Shown here: positions 1-12,503 of the stretch, in pieces
Numbering within the stretch: position 1 is the first letter of the stretch
Layout: every line of letters begins with the position of its first letter
Assembly: GCF_012489685.1 (NCBI RefSeq)
Contig: NC_080044.1
Span: forward strand, 75,192,732 to 75,256,731
Source: Lotus japonicus
Taxonomy: Eukaryota; Streptophyta; Magnoliopsida; Fabales; Fabaceae
Length of the DNA stretch: 64,000 nucleotides
Reading direction: 5' to 3'
Program-made: the position numbers and the translations under genes
Notes under the pieces: model-generated
Seen by the model: the letters and a program-made list of their open reading frames with translations, nothing else
The model's database searches: none
What the model was told of the DNA's origin: nothing

Positions 1-815
1 ATCGCTTAACAATAAAACAGAACTTAACAACAAAACAATAACACTCAGAAGTTGTTCACCCAGTTCAGTGAAAACTTTCACCTACGTCTGGAGGGTTTGC
101 ACCCAAAGAAAGGAAATCCACTATCTCAAGATTCAGGAATTACAGACACTCATGAACGACTCAGTTCATAGTTCACTTCCTAATCTACCCAGTGTATTTC
201 TACTTAGAATCCCAACCTAAGTATGAGAGCCCCTCTCACTTTCTCTCAATCACTGCCACAGTGATTGGTGAACACAATGAACAAGTAAAGTTTGAACGCA
301 ATCAAACAACACAGAACCTCTCTTTGCTTTATAGAATCAGTGAGCAAAGACAGATTCACAACTAACACAGGACGAAGCACAATAACAAATCCTAAAACTC
401 TTAATCTCTCTTTCAGCTTCGGTTCTCTTCACGTTTTAGGTCTTCATCCTTTTATAGACTTCAGCAGCGGTAGCATGGGCTTTAGGGTTAGCACGGGCTG
501 AAGAAACAGATTCCAATAACAGCAATTTGAAAACGCAATCTTGATAGATTCGGTTTCTTATTGCACAAGTAAAGATAGAAATCAATCTTTTAACAAAGAT
601 TGTTTCAACAAATAACAACCCAACAACTAAAACCCTTTTGGAATAGTTACTTGCTCCTCAAGTAACTCAAAAACATATCTTCAGCAAATCTTCAGAAGGC
701 CCATAACAGAAACACAAGCTGAGGACTGATGTCCTAGCTTCACGAGGTCAGATGCCACGACATCTGCTTCGACAATCAGTTGTTTTGACAAAATGCAAGG
801 CAACATGTTCCAACA
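1..815 (-). mobile_element. Ty1-copia (SIRE-like) LTR, runs off the window
   Basis: Read on the minus strand this begins TGTTGGAACATG at 815, a typical copia LTR start. It then shows a U3-like region, a TATA box at 448-457 and a U5-like region running past position 1. The other end is outside the window, so I cannot tell a solo LTR from a complete element. The left boundary is inferred from where the OTU-domain reading frame of the neighbouring gene stops resembling its family; codon 783 of that gene (TGT at 815-813) is the first LTR base. The lineage (SIRE/Maximus) is recalled from the general look of legume LTRs and is not proven here. Confidence 0.6.
448..457 (-). promoter_or_regulatory. 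TATA box of the LTR
   Basis: The minus strand reads CTATAAAAGG here, in the middle of the putative LTR, followed by GA-rich sequence as in many copia LTR promoters. Transcription would run leftward, out of the window. Confidence 0.45.
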
Positions 816-3340
816 CTTAACTGTTAGAGCTAAACGCATTTGGTTAACCTCGCTGGCTCCAAACATGTTGATGTACATATTAGCATCCGAATCAATCTCC
901 GTCAGAAGTTCCCTACGTATAAGTGGCCAATCGTCTTCTGCAAGACCCTTCAACGATGCAACACATCTATATCCACAGTGGCCATCTCCCTTTACATTTA
1001 TAAAGTCAACAACGAATGGATGAAACTCATCAGGGATTTGTTTAAGGTAGCGCCGACGTAGGTAACTACTCACAGGCTTCTTATTCTTTGTACACACCAT
1101 CCGGATCAGAGGACTTTGTACCTTAGAAGCCTTAGAAGCCGTAGAAACCTTAGAAGCCTTAGAAGCCTTCGAAGCCTTAGAAGCCTTTTGAGACCTAACC
1201 TTTGGAGAAGGTTCCTGTAATGGTGTCGTGTTGCTATCACGCCATGAGCCCGGATACTCCTTGTCAATAGTCTCCCATCTACAAGGAATGCGCTTTGTAG
1301 AGGTCTCACCACATCCCTTGGCAAACTTCTTGGGCTTGTTAGTGGATCCCATTGGCCTACCCCTTGTTTTCTTCTTTGTTGGAGCGCACATAGAAGTCGT
1401 TTCTGGATAAGTAATCATTCTAAGGCTCTCAATGATCGACATTCTAACTCCGTGAGAAGACTCCTCGAACTTGGTTCGTAATTTATCAAATTCAGACTCA
1501 AAACTCAAACCCAATGTTGGATCCATGTCACGGTCCGAAGAATCCCAAGTCAATTTCCTCCAATGTGGATGAATTGCAAGTAATGGGACAGATTCAAACT
1601 TCATGAGCTCACAAGCACATGGTAGTCCATGGGTTCTCCTAAGTACACATTCACAGTATATACCACCAACCCCAATCATGCCAATTTGAGTCTTCTCTTT
1701 AACAATAATGTGCAATGCGGCTCTAGATACAAACCCGCGCAAATGCTTATAGAACGGGTCATTCAAAGAATGCTCTGTGACAAATATGCTGAGCTGGAAG
1801 GACTCCTTTATCTTGTCATGCTGCATGATAATAAGCTTGTTCATCGCAGTCCACGCAATGACCAAGTCACCCTTACTGTCGGACAATAGTTTCTTCAGCT
1901 TTGAGTGTGCCCCCTCAACTCTGCGCATGGAATAAACATGAAATAAAAAAAACAGAAAACATTTTGCCAAACATTTTACAGTTGAAGTAAAAAAAGTGAA
2001 GGATAGCAACAAATTACCTGTTTGTTGTCGTGCACCCCATGTGCATACAAGTATCAATCTCAAACTTCACAAACTTGCTTCTCAAAGGCAACCAGTTAGT
2101 CTCAATGTAAGTCCAGAGCTCACCGGTATTCGATATAGCACCCACAGCTTTATCATACTCAACCTCGTTGGCAGCATACATCAATCGATTCCATCTATCA
2201 GTAATGTCTTCACGTGTCTCAATGTCTTTCACAAGTTTCTTCATCTCGCCAGTTACACTCTTAAGTACATGAAACTGACATAGAAGACAGCGAGCTGCGG
2301 GAAAAACAGTTTCCAATGCTTCCATCAAAACTTGGTCTTTGTCTGTAACAAAGACCTTCGGCAGATTGTCCTCATTAATGATCAAGTCTTTTAATCTATT
2401 CACAGCCCAAACAACCTCATCCTTTTGCTCATTCTGCATGTACGCAAAAGCAATTGAGTATGTCAAATTTGTCGACGTAACCCCCACCATCTCAAGTAAA
2501 GGGATCCTGTACCTATTGGTCTTGTATGTACTATCCAGAATCACAACATGAGGAAACTCATTGAATAAGTGAATGGAATCAGGGTGTGCCCAAAACAAAG
2601 ATCTGACCACATCAGTACCATCCTGCACCCTGGACCAATGTGCGTATTTGTGTTCTTCCAACAACTTCATCAAGTGTTGCATCTCGGTCAACGATCCCCT
2701 CTTCAACCTGTTGTATGCTTGCTTCTCATTGTAAATCTGTTTAATTCTAGTCAAGTTGGTTGGGTTGTGTTTCCTTATAGCAATCAAAATATCACTGGCC
2801 TTGACCCTTTCTTCAATCATTTCTCCCACCATCGCCTTTTCCTCTGGATTTAGACGGCCAACATATGAGTGACCCTGCAAAACCTCAGCAGTGTCATGAT
2901 TATGGATCCCACTATGCACAAGCACCGTCCACATTTTATCTTTATTACTACGCCTTGCCCTTAGCCTGAATGGACAATTACACTTCTTAGTTCCAGTCCG
3001 ATTTCGCTTTAACACCGATGTGGATGGTTTATATTTGCCGCCACGCTCACATCCTAGTGTCATCACGGCCCTCCTTTTGTCAGATCCATAGTCCGACTTC
3101 TGAATAATAATAACATAGCCATGCTCTTTACCTACAGCTTTGGCCCAATTAACAAGATCTTTGGAGGATTCAAAAGCCTACAACATTTAAAAACTCAATT
3201 AAGTATACATCGCATGACCTACACATAGTGCCTAACTTGTTAAATTGAACAAAACTTACTTGGCTAGTGGTGAAAGCTTTTGTAAGATCCACAGAAGGCA
3301 CAATCTCCATATTGGGCCTATTTACTTCCTCAGGTATCAT
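681..3340 (-). CDS. MULE/FAR1-type transposase with SWIM and C-terminal OTU domain, 3' end truncated by an LTR
   Basis: Three coding exons join in frame: 3340-3260, 3177-2018 and 1920-681 (826 codons plus stop). Order of domains: FAR1-like zinc-binding domain (about residues 28-110); MULE transposase core with the first acidic residue in VILDSTYKTN (D242) and a downstream CQFHVLK segment; SWIM zinc finger CECVLRRTHGLPCAC (about 503-517); an AT-hook-like RGRP stretch (about 600); a KAS repeat tract; then an OTU cysteine-protease start, GDGHCGYRC, with the likely catalytic Asp726 and Cys729. The OTU domain is cut short: from residue 783 the codons belong to the LTR at 1-815, so its C-terminal catalytic His is missing. 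A donor-like CAT|GTAAGT at 3745 and acceptor just before the ATG suggest a 5'UTR intron. MULE transposases with OTU tails are known in plants. Whether this copy is mobile or host-adopted is undecided; no terminal inverted repeats were found. Confidence 0.8.
1121..1188 (-). repeat. 9-bp coding repeat (KAS tract)
   Basis: The unit GAAGCCTTA and close variants repeats seven to eight times. On the minus strand it encodes alternating Lys-Ala-Ser/Lys-Val-Ser triplets in the linker between the AT-hook-like stretch and the OTU domain. It keeps the frame, so copy-number change would only lengthen or shorten the linker. Confidence 0.8.
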
Positions 3341-3392
3341 TATGCTGCAATCAACAAAATAAGCTCAATCAATCTAAAAAACTTTGTTCTGT

Positions 3393-3656
3393 CCGCACTT
3401 TAATATGCGGCAGCACATATTTGCCTTCCGCAGTTTAACTGGCGGACCTATTATTCCAACATATCACTTTCCGCACGTATGTTAACGGGAAAATCAATTT
3501 TATTTAGATAGTAGCAGTACCAGAACTTAAGACGATTGAAATGACTAAGTTTTTTTGACTTCCGCTAACAAGTTAGCGGAAGGTATAAATTTAACACGTC
3601 CGCACGTATGTTAACGTGAGCGTGTAATTTGTTTCATTCCCGCAGTTTTAAGGGCG
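3393..3656. repeat. Array of CCGC...GCGG palindromic motifs
   Basis: Six related motifs occur in 264 bp: 3393-3410 (CCGCACTTTAATATGCGG), 3428-3445 (CCGCAGTTTAACTGGCGG), 3471-3489, 3560-3581 (TTCCGCTAAC, AA, GTTAGCGGAA, a perfect inverted repeat), 3599-3620 and 3639-3656. Two of them share CCGCACGTATGTTAACG. The array lies in the putative 5'UTR intron of the minus-strand transposase gene. Function is not known to me; transposon subterminal repeats are one possibility. Confidence 0.7.
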
Positions 3657-3849
3657 AGACTATCCAGTTACGTCAGAAAGTCGCGAAATCGCGATGGAAG
3701 CTAAAAAAAGCTGAAAAAAAGCTCGGAAAAAGGTAAAAACTTACATGGGTAAGCTTCTATTCTTGACTTGAGATCACCCAAAAGAGCTTGGGGGTGGAGG
3801 AGTGGAGGAGTGGAGGATTAAGAGGAGAGTGAGGAGGAGGGTGAGGAGG

Positions 3850-6800
3850 AAGAAGGAGATGGTGTGTGGGAAGTAAAAATTAAATATTACCTTTTTATGT
3901 TTTTTTTACTAAGGGCATTGTTGGAATTTTTAAAAAAGGAGATGGCGGACTTAACAAAACAGGGCGGCGCAAATAGTCTCTGCCTAAATCATATTACTAC
4001 ATCTTTCTTTGGCTCTATTTTTAAACGGTTGCGGAAACTAGAAAATGTTCCCTTTTCCACATCCAGATATCATTGCCATGCTTCACCTACTTCTTCTTCC
4101 TACAGCCACCTTCCTGACCTTGATGAAAACTTTTTCCCTTTCGCCTCCATCTTTTCATTGTTCTTCCGCTTCCATCTAGCTAGCACGTGCTTTCTGTCAG
4201 TGTCTTCCAATTGCCTCTGGTTTGGTGTGGATTTGTTCACATCTTCTATGGTCTCATTTTTGCGGTTGATACAACTGATTAGGCCTTAAAATATTTGAAG
4301 TGACAAAAGAATGGTTACTATCAAATTTTCGCTTTGTAATTAGTGGATTAGAGACCATGAAGACATTTGATCAGGACAGTTTATGTGATTGTTTTATTTC
4401 CTTTTGGTTTGCTGTTATCTACTTTATACCGACAGAGCTTGCTTCCGTTTATATTGTTTATATTATTTTATGTTGTAGCATTTCAGAATATTCTTTTACT
4501 GCTTATTACTCTAGATTTTTTTAAACATGTTACTCTACCTTATTATCATGTAATGTAAGTGTTATTTGACTTGTCTAACGAAAAAAAATTTCCTTTGGAA
4601 TTAGCAATGAACAAAAAAATCATGTTTGTTATTTCTTTTAAACGAAAACTTTAGTACCCATTTTTTTTGACAAGGAAAATTTTAGTACCCATTGAGCAAA
4701 GTTCAACCTCAAATATTTCCACATTGTGCTAGTTTGTATTCATTTCTTATCATTCGGCCTACGCCAAAAAATTATTATCTCAATAAAATATTTACATATA
4801 TATTTTTTACATGAAGGGTAGAAGTAGAACGAATTGCATATTCAGAACCTAAGCACACCAATTTATTGCCAATAAATGAAGATATTATGAAATTAAATTA
4901 ACTATGAATAATCAATAAAAGAATCATGAAAAATCAACCCGTTTGGGTTGGGCAAGCTACAGATAATCCAAGGCACGTTCAACCCATAAAAATTACAAAG
5001 AATAGCTTCTCGTTTAACATGATTTTTCCACATGCTAAGAACACATTTAATCAACATTATTCAGTGACAATCGCTTAACATGGCCAAGAAGCAATTATTT
5101 CTCACTTCATTTTACACAATTGTGGACACGTTATTATAGAGCAACTTTCCTAACACGCACTAATCGGTAAAGTATTTGTCAAAAGCTCATTCAGGTATGG
5201 CAGTTCCCTCATTCTCATTACATTTTCACGCAATTGTGGAAACAAGCGATTATTGAGCAGCTTTCCTAACATGCACTAATCACTTGACTGGTACGAAGAG
5301 ATTGGTTTCATTGATTTTCATTCTGTATCAGACAATCTACATACCGCAAGCAGATTTTCTGATGTAGCTTTGGGTCTTAAAATTAGCATTCACAGCGCAA
5401 TTAAGACCTAGCCTCAAACAAGGATACGTAGAGCAGTAGAGGAAACGTTTGGCTAATTGAAGAAATTGAATGAACGTGCACCAATTTCTTTAACATAAAA
5501 CCACTAACCGTAGCTAAAGGAATTCGTGCATCAAAATACCATGTATGGAAATTCAATTTTAATGCTCATTTACAGATGGTCCTTTATAAACTTAGTACTG
5601 CAAAATATAAAACCGAAGTTTTAAACTTGCTTCTACGCCTCATGAAGCAATAAAGTTTAATGACGGTTTTCTATTTACATGCTCAGCAACAAGCATATAA
5701 ACAGGTTCGGAGACTAAAATACTCCATGAGAACCAACCTTGATTGACATACAATCTTATGAATTTCAAGGTATATACCTCTATTTAAATGAACCAAATTT
5801 TAGAGAATTGCAGTTTTGGATGTTTTAAATGATCTACTCAACTCCACCCCTTTAAAGGTTGAGAGCTTGATATACGGACAGTAGACTAAAAGTAGTGCCC
5901 AATTTTGAGCCCACACCTCATAAATATAATTTACTTTTCTTTCATTATACTAAGCAGCACTAAGAACAAACACCTATGGTAAAGCATAATGCCCTCTACC
6001 CTAAGTGGCCAACTTGGCATAAAATTGACAGGCAACTAACAGTGACTAGACCAGGTGATGCAGAGACAGCATTAGAAAATTTAACCCTAAAAAATAAGAA
6101 AACTAATACACAAACAACTTCTAAGAACAAGCTTCACACAATCATCTGGTGAAGAGATTTTGCAGCTGCTCATGAGATCATCATACCCAATGCTTAACCT
6201 AACCAGAAAAGAGAGAGAGGGGGAAGAAGCAGAGCAGAAACAGAAGTGAAAAAAGAACCAAAAAAAGATGGAGGGAAACTTTCAGGTGTAATTCACAATC
6301 ACAAGAAAAATAATCCCATATTTCCTCAAAAGGAAGGACAAACCAAAAAGTTTTCCAGCACCAATTAGAAACAACCTCATTTTCAAAACCACAATATACG
6401 TGACATCATATCAAATCATCAAAAAATCTCATGACACAACATTGAGATGACCACTGAAAACCAGTCAATCTGCATATGATTGTAATTAGTGGAATATGAT
6501 CAATGTGAATAAGAAGGAAACGTAAAAACTAAATTAACCACAGACAAGGCTGAGATGATTCAAGTTCATACAGAGACAACTACACATACAACTGAAGATC
6601 CTACTCAAATAATGGAACAACTCAATAGTTTCATAGAGAATTACCTGTTGAAATCATTTGCATTTCAGCATTAACTTAAGAATAAATTGTAAGTCAGCCA
6701 ATTGCTCAAATGGAACAAAGACGTAACTCATTGCAGCAACATCCAGGATCTCAGTTGACCTTATATAGAAGCTTTACCTAGCCATGACAATTTCTTGGGA

Positions 6801-8204
6801 GGAAAAAAAAGGAAAAAGGAAGGGAAAAAAGAGGAAAAAAAAAGAGAAAAAAAGAAAATGAAAAAATACAGGACAATATAAGACACCAGATGATGATGGT
6901 AAAAAATATTGGCAAACAGTACATAGAGCAAACACACTCATACATAATACATCTCCCATATCACTTAACACTTGATAGGGGGAAAATATGCTCTGAACCA
7001 TAGAGCATCAGAATCTGACTGCATACCTTTATTTATACAAGAGAAAATCAACCCAAGAAAACTGTAGCTCAAAGCTCCAATAGATTTCAAAGTCAATAAC
7101 CTGCATTTGTTTTGGGTATAACATGCCCACCATACCACAAAACATGAGTGAATCAAACGGAACCTATGGTTGGCCACATCCAAGAATGTGGCTTGCAACT
7201 AAACATGATCATAATATCAAAATTCCCTGAAGGGTATAAATCTAGATATGACACAAAGTAACAAGAGGAGATGAACTAATACATCACTCGAAGGTTCAGT
7301 TTACACATTATTTATACCCTTAGAGAAAAAAGTTTTAGATGCATATCATCAGGACACAGGCTAAAAGGGTTTCTCCCTCCACACCATGACAATATCTGAG
7401 GGACTAGAAACCAAAGATATTCAGATTCCATAAATGTTCAAATAAATATGAAGATCCAAATATAGTAGAGTGCAATACCTTTAATAAGAAGAATAGTATA
7501 CTTAAAATAACATTCCAACATACATCAATCAAGCAGTAAAAGCAGCATGATACAAGTGCTGCATGGTTGATCATGACAAAAGCAGGACACTTCTTGAAAC
7601 CTTAAACCACATCAACAGCTGTAGGAATCTACATCTGATCTTTTTCCAACCCGACCTGCAAAGAGAAATAAACAATTGAAGATGTTCATAAACCAACAGA
7701 GAATATTCCGAGAACCCAGTCAAAGACATCCTCCGAGAATCACGCTTCTAAGAGGAAACAGTCTATTCCTTGTAGTGAACTGGTTCAGGAACCTCAATGA
7801 GAATCCTTAGTCCTTAATTAGAATATGCTCTTATCTCAATCATTGACGGTGTAAGAATCTTCAAACGCAGACAAAACCATGACCTGCGCAATGCTTTCGT
7901 GATAAGATCATTGACAAGAACTCCTATCAGCCTTGGGTGACAAGATTTTCTGATCAGCATTTATAAGCACCGAAGTTCGATTATCCTCTAAAGTACTTCT
8001 GATTTGAAATTAAAAAAAAAAAACAGAAATGAATACTCATGGTTAAATTGTTAGGATTGTCGGTTGTCAGGTAGAAACTTTGAAATCATTTAGATTCCCA
8101 CTCCTGCAAAGCACAAAAAGCAACTAAGCTTTAGTGATCACTATGAGTGCATAAACAAAATGTATTCCATATAAGGCCATTAGCTATTACCAAGGAGAGT
8201 TTTC
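3850..8204. other. Non-coding stretch between the transposase gene and the IRR-type gene
   Basis: I see no gene here; the open frames are short and unlike known proteins. AG-rich low-complexity sequence lies at 6790-6860. Acceptor-like TTTGCAG|G sites on the minus strand near 8106 and 7657 suggest that the 3'UTR of the upstream minus-strand gene may itself be spliced and extend to about 7.5 kb. A local duplication at 5101-5282 is listed separately. Confidence 0.5.
5101..5282. repeat. Local direct duplication, about 113-bp period
   Basis: 5101-5166 and 5214-5282 are diverged copies sharing CAATTGTGGA and CTTTCCTAACACGCACTAATC (A/G variants). No coding sense; probably an old local duplication. 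Confidence 0.6.
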
Positions 8205-11200
8205 TTAGTATTTCCCATTTTCCACTTCCTCCCCACGTTTCCAACCTGTATCAAAGAATATTGTCAGATTTTGAAGAATTTAAGCTAACATAATTGATGT
8301 TAACGTTTTATAACAGGAAAAGTCATACCTGGATTTTCATCAGCTCCTGCATTTTCAGTTGACCTTTCTGACTTGTAGTTCTCATTCACTGAATTCAACA
8401 TCCCATTATCATTCAGGTTTGTTGAGTCCTTCATGTTTATAATTGGTTCCTGTATGGCATCTTCAAGATGTTTTGAATTCTCTACACTAGAAGCATTTTC
8501 TCCATCACTTGACTGATGCTTAACTTCTACAGATCCAGAGTCATATTTTGTTATACTAGTTGATTCATACTCCTTGGAACTTCTTGTAGAGGGCCCACTC
8601 CCATCATGATGTTCTGATTTCAATTTAGACAGGATTTTCTCTTGATGTTCTGATCTTACATCTCCATTTCCATATTTATCACTGGATTGATGCCTGCCTG
8701 ACCTCAATCGTCTGCGTTCAAAATTGCTCTCATCCAAATTTTTACGGGATGAAGTGCCTCCTATGTCATGATCACCTTCTAATGATACTGACCTTGAACG
8801 CCTTCTATCACGATGCTTTGATTTCTTATCTTTTACTTCACCTGATTTATCTTTGGAACGATGCTTCCCTTCAACAGATTTGGATCTGGTCCTTTTACTA
8901 TCACGATGTTTTGACTTTCCATATTTTCTTTCATCCTCTCTAGCATCAGTTTGATCCCTACTTTCTGTAGATCTTGATCTGGAGTGCCTTTTGTCATTAT
9001 GCCTTGACTTTCGGATTCTGTTTTCCTCCAATTTCTCAGGGAAGTTGTGCTTATCCTCCACAGATTTTGACCTGGACCGCTTCTTGTGCCTGGATCCGCT
9101 TTCATCCACTTTTCTTGGGGATGATCGGCTTCTTCTCTGAGGCTTCTCATCCACAGATACTGACCTGGACCGCTTTCTCTCTCTGTGTTTAGACTTTTCC
9201 TGCAAGATTTCTTCATCTTTGTTGAAGGAGTTAGGCTTATCATCCGAAGAACTAGACCTCGAGTCCCTTCTGTTTCGTAGTTTTTTTTCATCAATCTTTG
9301 GAGAAGACCTACTTCCTCTGCGATGACTTGGAGAGCCAGAATCAGCACGTGACTGTTTTCTTCCTCTATGAGGTGAACTTTTCCTGTGACGTTTCGGAGA
9401 AACAGATGATTTCCGTGTATAGGGGCTCGCACTCCTACTTCTATGTCTTCTTGAAGCAGATGAATGATGATCTAGAAATCTATCTGAATCTCGTCTTCTA
9501 TACCACCTATCACTATGTTCCCTGGTGTCTCTAAAGGACCTCCGACCCCTTTCATAGCCCGAGTGATGGCGCAACCTCAATGGTGACCTGGACCTCCGAT
9601 CCCTAAAATGGGGAGCAGGTGAATAGGAACGAGACTTCCTCCTTCTCCTGTAATTGATAGGAGATCTCGACTTTGATTGAGATCTTCCACGAGGGGGAGA
9701 AGGTGATCTACATATGGAAATTAAATATAGATTAAGAGAGAGAGCATGTAAAGAAAAATATGGTTTTATGATAAAGGATACAAAGAATAAAGAAAGAACA
9801 AGATACATAAGTTTGTCACCACAGTTTATTTGACAATAAAGCATGATTGATGATAAACTTGCCAACAGCAAGGCCACCAACAATGTCCTTTCTTCGACAG
9901 CAGACACCTGTATATTCTAAATAGAAATAATTCATTGAGGCCAGCTCTTACCTATATTAAGCTGGCAGCCTTCTTTTAACCCTACTATTTCTAGCTAGAA
10001 AAGAAAGAAACTTCATTTGGCTAAAAAGTTCAACCTCGGCACTGAAATCTAAAATAATCTTATCAATAGTTCAGTCTAGGTCATGAGCTTGATTAAGTAG
10101 TCTAACTGAATTTCATATCCAATTGTATATAACTTCACTCATGAAAAGTCTCCTTTTTGCCCACAAGTAAGGGTGAGCAACCTTATACATACATTTTTTT
10201 GGTCAACCTTATGCATACACATATTTAAAGCCTCTTTGCTCAGTTTGTTACATCAAAGTTATTTCCAGCATTAAATCATACAAATCCATAATTCCTAGAT
10301 TTTCTAGGAAGGGCATGCTAGCAAAAACAAATAAATAAATATCGAACACTTACGACAATTAATTTTTTTAAAAAAAATAGAGAAGAGGCACCAATAGAAT
10401 AAATTATCATAAAAAAGAGTGACATAAAAGATAAACCTGGATTTCTGTTTTGTCTCTTTTTCTTCAATCACAAGTCCATCAGGATTCAATTTCTTACTTA
10501 TTTCTGCAGCTCGTGCTGCTGCTAAGTCTGTGGCAGATTTCATGGTTGCAGCTCGGTTAGCAGCCTGCTGTGCAGTCATAGTTTGTTGCATAAGCAGTGC
10601 TTGCTGGAATTGCTGCTGTTGCATTGCAACAGCTTGCTGCATCATTAAAGGAAGAGAGGATGAAGCATGTGAAGAATTCACAACAGATGGTTTCGGCGGA
10701 AGTGATTTTGCCATTTCAACATTTAAAGGGCGCCCCCCAACATCAATGTTGTTTAATGCCAAAGCAGCAGTTGCCTCTTTAGGTTTCGAGTATTCTATAT
10801 ATGCAAAATGCTTTGACTCAGTGATTGTACAATCAACAACAGTGCCACAGAAAGCAAAGAGTTGTTTTAGCTGTTCCACAGTGAGAACGGGACTTAGATT
10901 GCTAACTTGAAGGGTTTTCTTCAATGCATCCTCTTTATTAGTTTTTTCAGGTGAACCTGATTGTTGTAGCAAAATTAGTTGTAAGAAAAAATTAGGAAAT
11001 AGTAAAAAGACAACAAATAAAAAAAGAAAGTCAATAAAGTCACTACAAAAAATAATGTGAAATCAAGGAGAGAAAGCATTCATCACATACGAGTTCAGAA
11101 CTAGGCAAAAAACATACCAACATTACAAAAACAAAATTAAATAGCATATAGCATACCAGTGGAATCTTTAGCTGACTGAGCTTGCACCTGAGCTGCATGA

Positions 11201-12503
11201 GCTTGAAGGGCTTGGGCAGCAACTATTGCCTGAGCGGCGGCCATCGCAGCAGCAGAAGGCGCCATAGGAGCTTGGCTAAGTGTTCCCATTGAAGTTGTTG
11301 CAGCTAAGGCAGTCATAAGCAAATTATGAGGTGGGTGATTCAACTTACAATCAACTTTTGCACAGCGCCCATTTAGGTAATCACGACAAACTTCCCCCAG
11401 TGAGGCCCCAATTCCTGGTAAAATAGCACCGCCAGAAGCTCCGGTAATAATCCCTGGAATCATTCCCAATAGTCCCGGGAATGCCCCTGAAACAGACCCA
11501 GAGTAATTTGGCATGTTGGGCATAGTTTGATTTACCAGATTTGGAAATGAAGATGCAGGAGCTAAACCCAGCAGCCCTCCATTACTATTACCTACGATAA
11601 AACAAATCAAATAAATTGAAGATTATGACCAGTCAAAACACATATATGTGCAGTAATAAGGACATTCTTTTACGTACACGAATTTACACAGCATAACACA
11701 CATATCAAGAATAACAACTTTAAGCATAGCAACAAATCTTACTATCCCAAATAGAGGGAATATTCATTTCAACTTTGATATTTCTCATTCTATTTTAATT
11801 TTAATAGACCTAGACCCTTGTGTTACTCATAATTATATACCACACAAACCAAATGATACACATTAAAGGCAATCTCAAAAGAACCACATTGCAGCCGTAT
11901 ATAATCGAGAACCTATAGTAAAAGTAAACATTAAATCAGAGGATTTTAGTAGCAATGATGGTTACCTGCACTGAAAAACACAGGAAATGGACTACCCATG
12001 ATAGGCTTGCCATTGCATTCGACATTGACCATATAATTCCCTCTCTTTGGCACCACATACGTAACAGTATACGTTCCATCACCCATATCCTTGACAATCC
12101 CTTCTTGATCCGACCCACCAACCCCCAATCCCGGTGTCACTTTCACCTTGATCAAAGCACCCCCACTTGAAACCTTCCTCTCATCCGAATCCTTAGTCAC
12201 AACCGAAAACGAAGACGGAGCACAAGCCGTCCCGCCGGCTATCCCGGTCCCCGCAGCAGTACACTTCGCCGGATCCACCGGCCCAATAGGCTTCTTCTTG
12301 GCATAATCCTCATCCCATTCATCAGAATCACTATCCGATTGAACAGCAGGCCCCCCCTTCTCATGAGCCTTCTCCAAATCCCTGAATGTGGCCTCAAACG
12401 CGGCTTTGGCTGCCGCAGCTTTGTCGGCCTCCGTCTTCAGCTTCGCCTCCTCCGCTTGCTTCATCCATACCGGCTTCACAACTGTCAAACTCCGATCAGC
12501 CAT
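8205..12503 (-). CDS. IRR: Filamin-repeat/CCCH/RRM/RS-domain RNA-binding protein (IRR-like)
   Basis: Five exons join in frame: 12503-11966, 11591-11157, 10956-10437, 9707-8329 and 8245-8205, giving 970 residues. Order: conserved N-terminus MADRSLTVVKPVWMKQAEEA; acidic Ser/Asp stretch; filamin-type immunoglobulin repeat (about 88-178, with GDGTYTVTYVVPKRGNY); a CCCH finger of C-X7-C-X4-C-X3-H spacing (from C248); Ala/Gln-rich helix; one RRM (about 340-410, LQVSNLSP and HFAYIEY); Gln/Ala-rich part; then a long Arg/Ser domain (about 498-957). This architecture and the N-terminus match Arabidopsis At3g23900, called IRR, a nuclear splicing-related protein acting on immune-kinase transcripts; the symbol rests on recall. 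The start is the ATG at 12503; a donor-like site at 12767 suggests a 5'UTR intron. Failure to splice the last intron gives a different short C-terminus ending at 8300. Confidence 0.88.

Noticed and set aside
3393..3656. CRISPR-like array
   Set aside because: Repeats are short palindromes with variable cores and irregular spacing in a plant genome; no constant repeat/spacer structure.
3864..4289. 141-codon open frame
   Set aside because: Low-complexity, Phe/Ser/Leu-rich translation of AT-rich DNA, no known motif and no splice support.
8833..9432. 199-codon frame in the RS-domain exon
   Set aside because: Out-of-frame reading of the Arg/Ser repeats; the RS frame joins correctly to its neighbours.
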